Positions 9,136 to 18,549 of a stretch of 64,000 bases of DNA are shown piece after piece. Source of the stretch: Propioniciclava tarda (GTDB lineage: Bacteria; Actinomycetota; Actinomycetes; Propionibacteriales; Propionibacteriaceae). Under the pieces are notes generated by a model. The model saw only the letters and a program-made list of their open reading frames with translations, did not search any database and was not told the DNA's origin. Location of the stretch: NCBI RefSeq assembly GCF_900182665.1, contig NZ_FXTL01000015.1, positions 16,340 through 80,339 on the forward strand. The letters run 5' to 3'. Both the position numbers and the translations under genes were made by a program. Each line of letters begins with the position of its first letter. Position 1 is the stretch's first letter.

Positions 9136-9447
9136 CTAGTCGGGGATGACCTCGACGCTGGCGCCCACAGCCTCGTAGGTCGCTCGGGCGCGGGCGTCCC
9201 GGGTCAAGAGAGGCAGCCCGCTGTCGATGAGCGCGAACACGACGTCATCGGTGACCTGGGTCTTTGACCTGGCCACGAGGCGACCGTCGGCGTCTCGAAC
9301 GAGTCGTGCGGTTCGGCCGCCGGGAGTGATCTGGACGCCTCCCCCGTAGCGAGAGACGTCGACGGTCGAGCCAGGGGTCAAGCCGAGCGCGTCGCGTAGC
9401 ACCTTGGGCAGGAGGAGTCGTCCGCCAGCATCGATCGTCGCCTTCCT
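9136..9447 (-). pseudogene. vapBC toxin-antitoxin remnant: antitoxin fused to the last part of the toxin
   Basis: The minus-strand frame begins with the AbrB/VapB-type DNA-binding fold (KATIDAGGRLLLPKVL, DALGLTPGSTVDV), continues to VTDDVVFALIDSG, the usual end of such antitoxins, and runs directly into LPLLTRDARARATYEAVG, which looks like the last strand and helix of a VapC PIN-domain toxin. Most of a roughly 130-residue toxin is missing. The codon where ATG is expected is AGG (9445-9447), and a TAG lies just upstream (9457-9459); the only later start is a GTG inside the DNA-binding fold (9402). I read this as an internal deletion that fused both genes, plus a lost start codon. Expression of an antitoxin fragment cannot be excluded. 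Confidence 0.6.
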
Positions 9448-9481
9448 GGGATCGGGCTACCAACCGACTCCCATTCAGCGC

Positions 9482-12445
9482 CTAAGCCTCCCAGAAGAGG
9501 CGGTCCATCACGCGACGGGCCGCCCTGGCGCGCTGCAGCCAGTCCTCGATGAACTCGGACGCCGCCCCCTTGGGGTAGCCCAGCAGCTCCGAGACCGGCG
9601 CCAACTCGCGCATGTCGGTCGGGATCGTGTCGGACGCCTTCCCGCGCAGCAGCATCGTCGCGTTCCTGATCCTGGACGCCCACCGCCAGGCCTCCCCCAG
9701 CCGGGACGCGTCGTCTGCACCGATCAGCCCGGACGCCTCCTCGGCGGCCAGCGCAGCGAGCGTGGTCGGGGTCCGGAGCGCCGCCTCGGCGTCCGCATGA
9801 CGAAGCTGCAGCAGCTGAACGACCCACTCGACGTCGCTCAGCCCGCCCGGCCCCAGCTTCACGTGCCGCTTCGGGTCCGCGCCGCGCGGCATGCGCTCGG
9901 CCTCCATCCGCGCCTTGAGCTTGCGGATCTCGGTGACCTTCTTCGCTTCCAACCCGCCGATCGGGTAGCGGACGGCAGCGACGGCGTCCAAGAACCGCGA
10001 CGACAGCCCCCGATCGCCGGCGCCATGGTCGGCACGCAGCAGGGCTTGCGACTCCCAGGTGGACGCCCACGTCGCGTAGTACTTGGCGTACGACGCGAGG
10101 GTCCGGGCCATGGTGCCGCCCTTACCCTCGGGACGCAGGTCCAGGTCGATTTCCAGCGCCGGGTCGGGGCCGGGCTGCGCGAGCAGGCGCCGCAGCGTCG
10201 TGACCACCGACAACGCCGCGCGTGCGGCGTCCGGATCGTCGCCGTCGTCGATGACGACCATCGCGTCGGCGTCTGAGCTGTAGGACAGCTCGCGTCCGCC
10301 CCAGCGGCCCATGGCGATGACCGCCAGACCGGGCAGGTGGTCGACCCCGCGGGACGCCACCTCCAGCGCCGCATCGATCGTGGCCGACATGACGTCGGCC
10401 AGCCCGGCACCGAGAGCCTCGACGTCGATCTCGCCCAGCAGGTCGCCCATCGCCAGACGCAGCAACTCTTCGCGCCGGACGGCCCGGATCGCGCCGATCG
10501 CCTTGGCTTGATCGTCGTGGCGGCGCGCCGAGGCCCGCATCTCGCCGAGGATTTCGTCGGTGGTCCGGGCCCGGATCAGATCGGGCTCGCTCAGCAGCTG
10601 AACCGATTGGGGCGCGCGCAGCAGCAGGTCGACCGCGTAGCGACTGGACGCCAGCACCTTGGCCAGGTTCTCGGCCATCGCGCCCTCGTCGCGCAGCGCC
10701 CGCAGGTACCACGACGTCTTTCCGAGCGCCTCCGACACCTGGCGGAACGCCAGCAGGCCGTGGTCCGGGTTCGGACCCTCGGCGAACCAGCCCAACATGG
10801 CCGGCAGCAGCTGCCGTTGAATCTCGGCCTGCCGCGTGACCCCCTGCGTCAGCGACTCGATGTGACGCAGCGCCGCCTTGGGATCCCGGTAGCCCAGCGC
10901 CAACAGCCGCGCCTCGGCGGCCTCGGACGTGAGCCGGACGGCACCCGACGGGATGCGCGCCACCGCCTCGAGCAGCGGCGAGTAGAAGAGCCGTTGATGC
11001 AGGCTCAGCACCCGCCGCTTGGACGCCTGGTAGGCATCCGCCACGGCGTCGCCGTCAGGCAACCGCAGGCTCCGGGCCAGGGTGCGTCGGGTCTCGGCAT
11101 CGGCCGGGAACAGATGCGTGCGGCGCAGCTGGGAGAGCTGGACCCGATGCTCCAGCACCCGCTGGAACCGGTAGGCGGCGTCCAGGCGGGCTCCGTCCTC
11201 GCGCCCGACGTACCCGTGCTGGACCAGCGCGGCCAGCCCCTCGAACGTGCCCCGCAGCCGCAGCCGCGCGTCCGAGCGGCCGTGCACCAGCTGCAGCAGC
11301 TGGACGCTGAACTCGGTGTCGCGCAGGCCGCCCGCACCAAGCTTGATCTCGGCGTCGGCCTCCTTGGCCGGGATCAGCGAGATCACCCGCTTGCGCATCG
11401 CCTGCACCGCCGGAACGAAGTCGTCGTGGCCGCCCACCTGCCACACCAGGGGCCACACGATGTCGACGAAGTCCTGCGCGAGGTGGAGGTCGCCCGCCAT
11501 CGGACGCGCCTTCAGCATCGCCTGGAACTCCCAGTCCTTGGCCCAGCGCTCGTAGTAGGCCCGCATCGAAGCCAGCGTCCGGACGAGTGGTCCCGCCTTG
11601 CCCTCGGGACGCAGCGCCGCGTCCAGGGGCCAGATGGTGCCCGCGGCCGAGTGGGCCGAGGTCGTCCGGGACAGGCTGGCCACGATCTTGGACGCCAGCG
11701 CCACGGCCTCGGATGCCGACACCACGGGCTCGCCGGCCACGCCCAGCGCCGGCTCGGCGATGTAGAGGACATCGACGTCTGAGACGTAGTTGAGCTCGCG
11801 GGCGCCGCACTTTCCGAGCGCGATGACGGCCAGCCGGACCGTCTCCCACCCGGGGACCTCGGCCCGCGCCAGCGCCAGCCCCGCCTCGACCACGGCATCC
11901 GCCAGCGCCGACAGCTCGCGCGCGACGCCCTCGACGGCGTCCGCGGGCTCTGGCGCGGTCAGGTCCCGGGCGGCGGTGCGCAGCAGCGCCCTGCGGTACG
12001 CCAGTCGAAGGTCGTCCGGGGTGCCGGACGCCACCGCCTCGACGACGCTGGGATCGGCGCCGACGGCGTCCAAGAGCTCGGCCCGGAGGGCCGCCTCGTC
12101 GCGCTCGGACACGTCGTCGCGCAGGACCTCGACGTCGCCCGGGTGGGCGCTGAGGTGGCGTCCGAAGGCGGCGGACGCCCCGAGCACCCGAGCCGTCCGG
12201 ACGCCCCACGTCTCGTCGTCCGCCAGCGCGGCGAAGGCGTCCGGCAACGAGCTGGCCAGGCGATCGAACCCGGCGAGCGCCAGGTCGGGGTCGGCCGAGC
12301 CGGACATGGCCTTCACCAGGCGCTCGACCCTGGCGGCGTCCCCGCCGAGCACCGGCTCCCAGGACTGGAGGAACGCGGCCGCCGCGGCCGGATCGCCGAA
12401 GCCGGCCCGAGCCAGGCTGCCGGTCAGGGTGGCGATGCGACTCAT
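9482..12445 (-). CDS. glnE: bifunctional glutamine synthetase adenylyltransferase/deadenylase
   Basis: GlnE of 987 residues, the full usual length. It contains two nucleotidyltransferase domains. The N-terminal one has GARELNYVSDVDVLYI, the C-terminal one GGRELSYSSDADAMVV; each carries the paired Asp metal ligands. Each is followed by a helical GlnD-uridylyltransferase-associated region. It adds and removes AMP on a tyrosine of glutamine synthetase I in response to nitrogen status. The glutamine synthetase in this window lacks that tyrosine, so the substrate GlnA must be encoded elsewhere. A TAGGAT box ends 7 bases before the ATG. Confidence 0.96.
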   Translation of the reverse strand: MSRIATLTGSLARAGFGDPAAAAAFLQSWEPVLGGDAARVERLVKAMSGSADPDLALAGFDRLASSLPDAFAALADDETWGVRTARVLGASAAFGRHLSAHPGDVEVLRDDVSERDEAALRAELLDAVGADPSVVEAVASGTPDDLRLAYRRALLRTAARDLTAPEPADAVEGVARELSALADAVVEAGLALARAEVPGWETVRLAVIALGKCGARELNYVSDVDVLYIAEPALGVAGEPVVSASEAVALASKIVASLSRTTSAHSAAGTIWPLDAALRPEGKAGPLVRTLASMRAYYERWAKDWEFQAMLKARPMAGDLHLAQDFVDIVWPLVWQVGGHDDFVPAVQAMRKRVISLIPAKEADAEIKLGAGGLRDTEFSVQLLQLVHGRSDARLRLRGTFEGLAALVQHGYVGREDGARLDAAYRFQRVLEHRVQLSQLRRTHLFPADAETRRTLARSLRLPDGDAVADAYQASKRRVLSLHQRLFYSPLLEAVARIPSGAVRLTSEAAEARLLALGYRDPKAALRHIESLTQGVTRQAEIQRQLLPAMLGWFAEGPNPDHGLLAFRQVSEALGKTSWYLRALRDEGAMAENLAKVLASSRYAVDLLLRAPQSVQLLSEPDLIRARTTDEILGEMRASARRHDDQAKAIGAIRAVRREELLRLAMGDLLGEIDVEALGAGLADVMSATIDAALEVASRGVDHLPGLAVIAMGRWGGRELSYSSDADAMVVIDDGDDPDAARAALSVVTTLRRLLAQPGPDPALEIDLDLRPEGKGGTMARTLASYAKYYATWASTWESQALLRADHGAGDRGLSSRFLDAVAAVRYPIGGLEAKKVTEIRKLKARMEAERMPRGADPKRHVKLGPGGLSDVEWVVQLLQLRHADAEAALRTPTTLAALAAEEASGLIGADDASRLGEAWRWASRIRNATMLLRGKASDTIPTDMRELAPVSELLGYPKGAASEFIEDWLQRARAARRVMDRLFWEA

Positions 12446-12452
12446 GCGCGCG

Positions 12453-12458
12453 ATCCTA
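12453..12458 (-). promoter_or_regulatory. -10 box TAGGAT of glnE
   Basis: TAGGAT followed by 7 bases and the glnE ATG at 12445 on the minus strand, a leaderless arrangement. Confidence 0.5.
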
Positions 12459-12623
12459 GGACCTCCATGGCACGGACCAACGGCGTCAGGCGGGCCCCGT
12501 CCCGGACGGCGGACGGATCCGGCCGAGCACCTAGGACGCCTACAGGGGCTTCACAGGGTCCTCACAGGAAAGGAGAGTTGTCTGGCGAACGTCCCGATGG
12601 TGGGGCCAGTGCGGAGGCAACTC

Positions 12624-13849
12624 ATGGCGGACCAGGCAACAACCCCCAGCCGGGTGCAGAAGCCGACGAGGCCGCGACGCAAGTGGCTCTGGGTGGCTGG
12701 CGCGATGGTGATCGTGCTGGCGCTGGCGGGGGCGGTGTTCATGCTGCTGCGCCCGCAGACACCCGTGGCCACGACCAGGACCTTCACCCTGCCCGTCACC
12801 AAGACCACCGAACAGGTCACGGTAAACCTGACCGGCACGCTAGCTCCGCAGAACCAGGCGAACCTGTCCTTCGCGTCCGCGGGAACGGTGACCTCGGTGT
12901 CGGCCGTGGTCGGCAGCACGGTGAGCGCCGGCCAGGTGCTGGCGACCATCGACGACACCCAACTGAGGAACGCGGTCACGCTCGCCCAGGCGAACGTGAC
13001 GGCGGCCAGGACCTCGTACTCCACCGTGGCGTCGACCTCCGGGGTGACCCGCGCGCAGCTCTCCAACGCGCAGGCCCAGATCGACTCCGCGGTGGCCAAG
13101 CTCTCCAGCGCCAAGACCTCGTTGAGTCAGGCCAGACTGACGACGCCCATCGCCGGAACGGTGGCGTCGGTCAACCTGACCGTCGGCTCGCAGGTCGGCT
13201 CGGGGTCGTCCGGGGGTGCCTCGGCGGCTGGGGTGTTGGGCTCGTCGGGCTCGGCGGCCGCCAGCGCCCAGATCGTGGTCATCTCCCCCACGAGCTGGCT
13301 GGTGAACGGCACGGTGGGTCCGGCTGACGTCGCCTCCCTCAAGCCGGGGCAGCCGGTGGCGGCCACCGTCACCGGGACGACCGTCACGACGACCGGCAAG
13401 GTCAACACCGTCGGCATCGTGGCGACCACATCGAGCGGCTCGACCACTTTCCCGGTGACGATCCTGCTGGACGGCAATCCGGCCGGCCTCTACGACGGCG
13501 TGGGCGTGACGGCCGTCGTCACCACCGGCACCGATCCGGACGTGTTGAGCGTGCCGACGGCGGCCATCAGCAACACGGGCGGGACGCCGACGGTGCAGAA
13601 GATGGTCAACGGGTCCCCGATCACCACCGAGGTGCAGCTGGGCAAGGTGTACGGCGACCGGACCCAGGTGGCCTCCGGCGTGGCGGAGGGCGATCTGGTC
13701 CAGGTCACGGTGCGAGTCGCCGCGGGACAGCGGCCTTCGGGCGGCGGCAGCTCCGGTGTCAACTTCCCCGGCATGGGCGGCCAGGGCCAGGGCCAGCGTC
13801 CGAACAATGGCGGCGCACCGCCGGCGGGGGCGCCGGCGGGGGGCGGCGG

Positions 13850-13853
<4 letters not shown>
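12624..13853 (+). CDS. membrane-fusion (HlyD/MacA-type) subunit of efflux system
   Basis: Periplasmic-adaptor-like protein of 409 residues. A basic N-terminus and one membrane helix (about residues 20-43) are followed by a lipoyl-like half motif (GTLAPQNQANLSF, VGSTVSAGQVLATIDDTQL), a short alpha-hairpin, the second half (ARLTTPIAGTVASVNLTVGSQV), beta-barrel and membrane-proximal domains, and a Gly/Pro/Gln-rich tail. GGAGG at 12613-12617 sets the ATG start. The frame is open far upstream but that part overlaps glnE on the other strand. The stop overlaps the ATPase start as ATGA, so it heads a four-gene operon. The substrate is unknown. Confidence 0.87.
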
Positions 13854-14571
<718 letters not shown>

Positions 14572-14572
<1 letters not shown>

Positions 14573-15801
14573 TGCCGCTCTCCGAGACGATCCGGACCGC
14601 CCTGCGAGCGCTGAACGCTCGCCGCCTGCGTTCGCTGTTGACCGTCCTCGGCATCCTGATCGGCATCACGGCCGTCATGCTGACCGTGGGGCTAGGCCAG
14701 GGCGCGCAGACGGCCATCACCGGCCAGATCAACTCGTTGGGCTCCAACCTGATTGTGGTGTCGCCCAGCTTCCAAAGCTCCTCGTCGGGCATCCGCGGGG
14801 GCGGGACCGCGGCGACGACGCTCACCCTGGCAGACGTCGAGATGCTCAACCAGAAGAGCATCGTGCCGGACGCGTCCGCGGTCGCCCCGGTGTCGTCAAC
14901 GTCTGCCACGCTCGTCCACCTCAGCACGAACTGGACCTCGACCGTGGTGGGGACGACGCCCGAGTGGGCGTCCGTTCGCGCGCAGAAGCTGGAGACCGGA
15001 CGGTTCTTCAGCGCCGCCGATCTGAACACCAACGCCCCGGTGGCCGTGATCGGCTCGACCGTCGCGACCCAGCTGTTCTCGACGTCCAGCCCCATCGGCA
15101 GCACCATCCGGATCGGCACCGAGGACTTCGCCGTCATCGGCGTCCTGGCGGCGACGGGCACCAGCAGCTTCATCGACCAGGACAACCAGGTCGTCGTGCC
15201 GCTCACCACCTATCAGGGACGCCTGGCCCCGTCCGCGACAGCCGGCTCGTTGACCGCCGTCTACGTGCAGGCGTCCAGTGCGAAGACCTTGTCGGCCGCC
15301 TACTCGGAGGTGCAGAACGCCCTGCTGAACGCGCATCGCGTGACCTCCGCCAATCAGGACTTCACCGTGAGCACGAACGCGTCGCTGGTAGGGGTGGCCA
15401 CGACCCTCACCAACGTCTTGACCGCGTTGCTGGGCGGCATCGCCGGTATCTCGCTGCTGGTGGGGGCGATCGGCGTCATGAACATCATGCTGGTGTCGGT
15501 CTCGGAGCGGGTGCGCGAGATCGGGCTGCGCAAGGCGCTGGGGGCGACCCCCGCTGTGATCCGGCGCCAGTTCCTCGTCGAGGCCGCGATCCTGGGCCTG
15601 CTCGGCGGGCTGCTCGGCGTCGGGCTCGGCATGCTGGGTGCGCTCGCCCTCACGCCGGTGCTGCAGATCCCCGTCGAGATCTCCTGGCCGGCGACCGCGC
15701 TTGCCCTGGCCGTCTCCTTGGCGATCGGCGTGCTGGCCGGCGTCTACCCGGCGTCCCGCGCGGCGCGGCTGGCCCCCATCGACGCTTTGAGGAGTGAGTG
15801 A
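14572..15801 (+). CDS. MacB/FtsX-like ABC transporter permease
   Basis: Permease of 409 residues with the MacB topology: one N-terminal membrane helix (about 20-42), a large extracytoplasmic MacB_PCD domain (about 45-270) and three C-terminal helices in the FtsX domain (GISLLVGAIGVMNIMLVSV, ending at YPASRAARLAPIDALR). The ending is diagnostic for the family. It works with the upstream ATPase and the two flanking fusion proteins, most likely to export a peptide, lipid or drug. Confidence 0.92.
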
Positions 15802-17640
15802 GTGATGAAGAACTCCAACGCGACGGCGATCCGGGCCGTGGTGGCAGGCGTCGTGATCCTCGCGCTGGCCGGCGCCGGTGCGGCCTTCGCCTTCGGCGGC
15901 GGGCTGCCCAAGCCGGCCGCCGACTACAGCCTGACCAAGGCCACGACGGGGTCCATCACCCAGACCTGGTCCGGCACCGGGACGGTCGCGCGCTCCAACC
16001 AAGCCGTCCTGACGTTCGGCTCGTCGGGGGTCGTCTCCGAGATCAAGGTCAAGATCGGGGACGCCGTCGCCGCCGGCGACGTCGTGGCCACGATCGACCC
16101 CACCCAGCTGGAGCTGTCGGCCGTGATCGCGAGGGCAGGCGTCCAGCAGGCGCAGGCCCAGCTCGACACCGACCAGGCGGCTGCGTCGGGCACCACGACG
16201 TCCGCGGCGGCGTCCGCTGCTTCGGGCACGGCGTCCGCGCTGGCCGGACTCCAGGCCCAGCTGCAGACCCTCTCCGCCAAGCTGGCCGCGGCCAACGCCG
16301 CGTCGGCGACCGACAAGGCCGCAGCGGCTGCCGCGACGCTCGCCAAGCAGAAGCTCGTCGCGGGCCTCGTCGCCGCGCTGGCCAGCACCGACTGCACTGC
16401 GACGTTCGCGGCCGGAGTGTCCCCCGGGCCTGGACCCGTTCCGCCGCCCAGCCCTACGCCATCCCCGATCGCCAGCCCGTCGCCCTCGCTCTCGGCCTCG
16501 CCGACCCCATCGGCCACCCCGAGCGACACGGCCTCGCCGAGCCCGTCGGCAACCCCGACCGACACCCCCTCGCCGAGCGCAACCGCGACGCCCAGCCCGT
16601 CGACGACGCCCAGCTCGTCCCCGTTGGCGACCACCTTGGCGACGCCTCCGTCCGGGCCCACCGCGGCGCAGGTCACCGGCTGCCGGGCGTTGCTCGAGAA
16701 GGTCGTCGCCGCGGCGGAGGCGTCCGCGCCCCAGCCCGGCGGGGCGTCGTCGCCGTCAACTGCCGGCTCGGCCAGTGCGCCCGCGGGGGCCGGTTCGACG
16801 ACGCGTCCCACCACGTCGGCCGCGAGCGGCACCGCGGCGGCGGCGTCCTCGTCTTCGTCCTCGACGAAGGCGACCGGGGCGGCGGCCGGCGTCGGCGCCC
16901 AGTCGAGCGAGGTCAAGGTGGCCAACGACAAGGTCGCCCTGCTGCAGGCGCAGCAGAACCTCGCGACCGCGCAGGCAGCGGTCGAGTCCGCGTCGCTGAC
17001 GTCGCCCATCGCCGGCCGCGTCGCCGCGATCTCGCTCGTGAACGGGCAGGCCGCCGGCACGAAGTCTGTGACCGTCATCGGCGAGGGGGCGGCGACCGTC
17101 AGCACCACGGTGCCGTTGAGCGTCCGTCCGCTCATCAACACCGGGCTGAAAGCGACCGTCAGCGTGCCGGGTTCGACCGCGAGCCTGGTGGGCTCCGTCA
17201 CCCAGGTCAACCTGCTCGCCACCGCCGGATCCGCGTCCGGCAGCCCCACCTACGGCGCAGTCGTCACGGTCGATGACCCGCAGAACCTGCTCTTCGGCGG
17301 CGGGATTGCGGCCGTCTCCGTCGCCCTTGGCTCGGTGGACGGCGTGACCGTGCTGCCCGGCTCGGCCGTCACCCCGACCGGCACCGGCACCGGCACCGTC
17401 CAGGTCCCCGGCACGGACGGCTCCGCCGCGGCCCGCACCGTCACCGTGACCACGGGCGCGACCGGTCAGGGGCTCGTCCAGATCCTGTCGGGCGTGAACG
17501 CCGGCGACACGGTGATCCTCGCGGACCGCTCGGCCGCGGTGCCGGCAAACTCGAACCAGCGCGCCGGCTCGGCCCGCTCGACCACGGCCACCGCCGCCAG
17601 TTCGGCCGCCCCAACGCCCGCGGCCACCCCGACGAGGTAG
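15802..17640 (+). CDS. second membrane-fusion (HlyD-like) subunit with Pro/Ser/Thr-rich insert
   Basis: Adaptor-like protein of about 612 residues. An N-terminal membrane anchor is followed by a lipoyl half motif (VKIGDAVAAGDVVATIDPTQL), an Ala/Gln-rich coiled coil, an insert of about 75 residues made almost only of Pro, Ser, Thr and Ala (roughly 208-285), a second coil, then the returning half (LTSPIAGRVAAISLVNGQAAG) and a beta-barrel region. Start is GTG 15802 or ATG 15805, after GGAG at 15791-15794. The insert splits the alpha-hairpin where Gram-negative adaptors contact TolC, which this organism lacks; a wall-spanning spacer is a plausible inference. It is the last gene of the operon. Confidence 0.82.
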   Translation: MMKNSNATAIRAVVAGVVILALAGAGAAFAFGGGLPKPAADYSLTKATTGSITQTWSGTGTVARSNQAVLTFGSSGVVSEIKVKIGDAVAAGDVVATIDPTQLELSAVIARAGVQQAQAQLDTDQAAASGTTTSAAASAASGTASALAGLQAQLQTLSAKLAAANAASATDKAAAAAATLAKQKLVAGLVAALASTDCTATFAAGVSPGPGPVPPPSPTPSPIASPSPSLSASPTPSATPSDTASPSPSATPTDTPSPSATATPSPSTTPSSSPLATTLATPPSGPTAAQVTGCRALLEKVVAAAEASAPQPGGASSPSTAGSASAPAGAGSTTRPTTSAASGTAAAASSSSSSTKATGAAAGVGAQSSEVKVANDKVALLQAQQNLATAQAAVESASLTSPIAGRVAAISLVNGQAAGTKSVTVIGEGAATVSTTVPLSVRPLINTGLKATVSVPGSTASLVGSVTQVNLLATAGSASGSPTYGAVVTVDDPQNLLFGGGIAAVSVALGSVDGVTVLPGSAVTPTGTGTGTVQVPGTDGSAAARTVTVTTGATGQGLVQILSGVNAGDTVILADRSAAVPANSNQRAGSARSTTATAASSAAPTPAATPTR

Positions 17641-17651
17641 GTCGCGTGCGG

Positions 17652-17657
17652 CAGAAT
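17652..17657 (+). promoter_or_regulatory. -10-like box CAGAAT
   Basis: CAGAAT ends 6 bases before the ATG at 17664 and fits the NANNNT pattern seen at other genes in this window. Confidence 0.35.
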
Positions 17658-17663
17658 GCCGCC

Positions 17664-17966
17664 ATGACGGACGAGAGAGCTCAGCAGGCCGCGGCGGTCC
17701 GGACCTCGCTGGCGCGCCTAGCCGCCCTCCACCCCGGACGCCTCGTCGAGGTGCGGGTCCCGCCATGGGGGGCCGTCCAGATCGGACGCCCCGGCGTCGC
17801 GTCCGTCCACCGCCGCGGAACGCCGCCGAACGTCGTCGAGTGCGACGCGCTCACCTGGCTGGCGCTCGCCGCCGGCTCCTTGACGTGGGCGGACGCCGTC
17901 GCGCAGCACCGCGTCTCAGCGAGCGGCAACCACGCCCAGTTGGGTGATGTTCTGCCACTCGCCTGA
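17664..17966 (+). CDS. sterol-carrier-family small protein
   Basis: Cytoplasmic protein of about 100 residues of the actinobacterial sterol-carrier (SCP2-like) family, recognised by HRRGTPPNVVECDALTWLALA and the C-terminal VSASGNHAQLGDVLPL. The molecular role is unknown, and any lipid binding is assumed from the family name. ATG at 17664 was preferred to GTG at 17646 because a CAGAAT box lies 6 bases upstream. The last 51 bases overlap the convergent acetyltransferase gene. Confidence 0.72.
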   Translation: MTDERAQQAAAVRTSLARLAALHPGRLVEVRVPPWGAVQIGRPGVASVHRRGTPPNVVECDALTWLALAAGSLTWADAVAQHRVSASGNHAQLGDVLPLA

Positions 17967-18497
17967 GGCGTCCGCACCGAACAGGACGCCCTCGCCGCCG
18001 GTGAACGTGACGCCGGGAAAGTCGAAGTCGCGGGTCAGCTCGCGGAACCCGATCTCGCGGTGCAAGTCCATGGAGGCGTGGTTCGTGGCGTTGACGACGA
18101 AGTAGGTGCGGCGGCCGCGGTCCCGCGCCCAGGCACAGCGGGCCTTGGTCAGCGCCCGTCCGATGCCGCGGCGCCGGAACTCGGGCGCGACGATGATGCC
18201 GCTCAGGTAGTAGCCGTCGGGGACGTTGCGTCCACCGATGGCGCCCGGCGTCTGCCAGGCCAGGCGGGCGTAGCCCACGACTTTGCCCTGATGAACCGCC
18301 ACGAACAGCAACTGCCCCGCCACCAGCCAGATCCGGAGCCGACTGAGCCAGCTGGACGCCGTCCCGCCGTCCCTGGACGCGAGCAGGACCGCGCAGGCCG
18401 GCAGGTCCTCCATCACGGCGGGGCGAACCTGGACGCCGGGCAGGGGGCGTCCGTGGTCATCGGGGGTGTACTCGGCGAAATACATCACAGTGGGCAC
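17916..18497 (-). CDS. GNAT-family N-acetyltransferase
   Basis: Acetyltransferase of 193 residues. The acetyl-CoA pyrophosphate loop is visible as VAPEFRRRGIGRALT (motif A, RRxGxG/A), followed by VNATNHASMDLHREIGF (motif B). The substrate is unknown. The start is GTG 18497 or ATG 18485. It is convergent and overlapping with the sterol-carrier-like gene and lies just downstream of glnA2 on the same strand, with a 52-base gap. Confidence 0.85.
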   Translation of the reverse strand: MPTVMYFAEYTPDDHGRPLPGVQVRPAVMEDLPACAVLLASRDGGTASSWLSRLRIWLVAGQLLFVAVHQGKVVGYARLAWQTPGAIGGRNVPDGYYLSGIIVAPEFRRRGIGRALTKARCAWARDRGRRTYFVVNATNHASMDLHREIGFRELTRDFDFPGVTFTGGEGVLFGADASGEWQNITQLGVVAAR

Positions 18498-18549
18498 ACG
18501 ATGGCAGCCCGGACGGACCGGCCCTGCGGCGTCCTGCAGGTGAGATGCC

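Noticed and set aside
11790..12623. Long N-terminal extension of the first efflux adaptor
   Set aside because: It is the mirror of glnE on the other strand; GGAGG at 12613 and a normal membrane anchor support ATG 12624.
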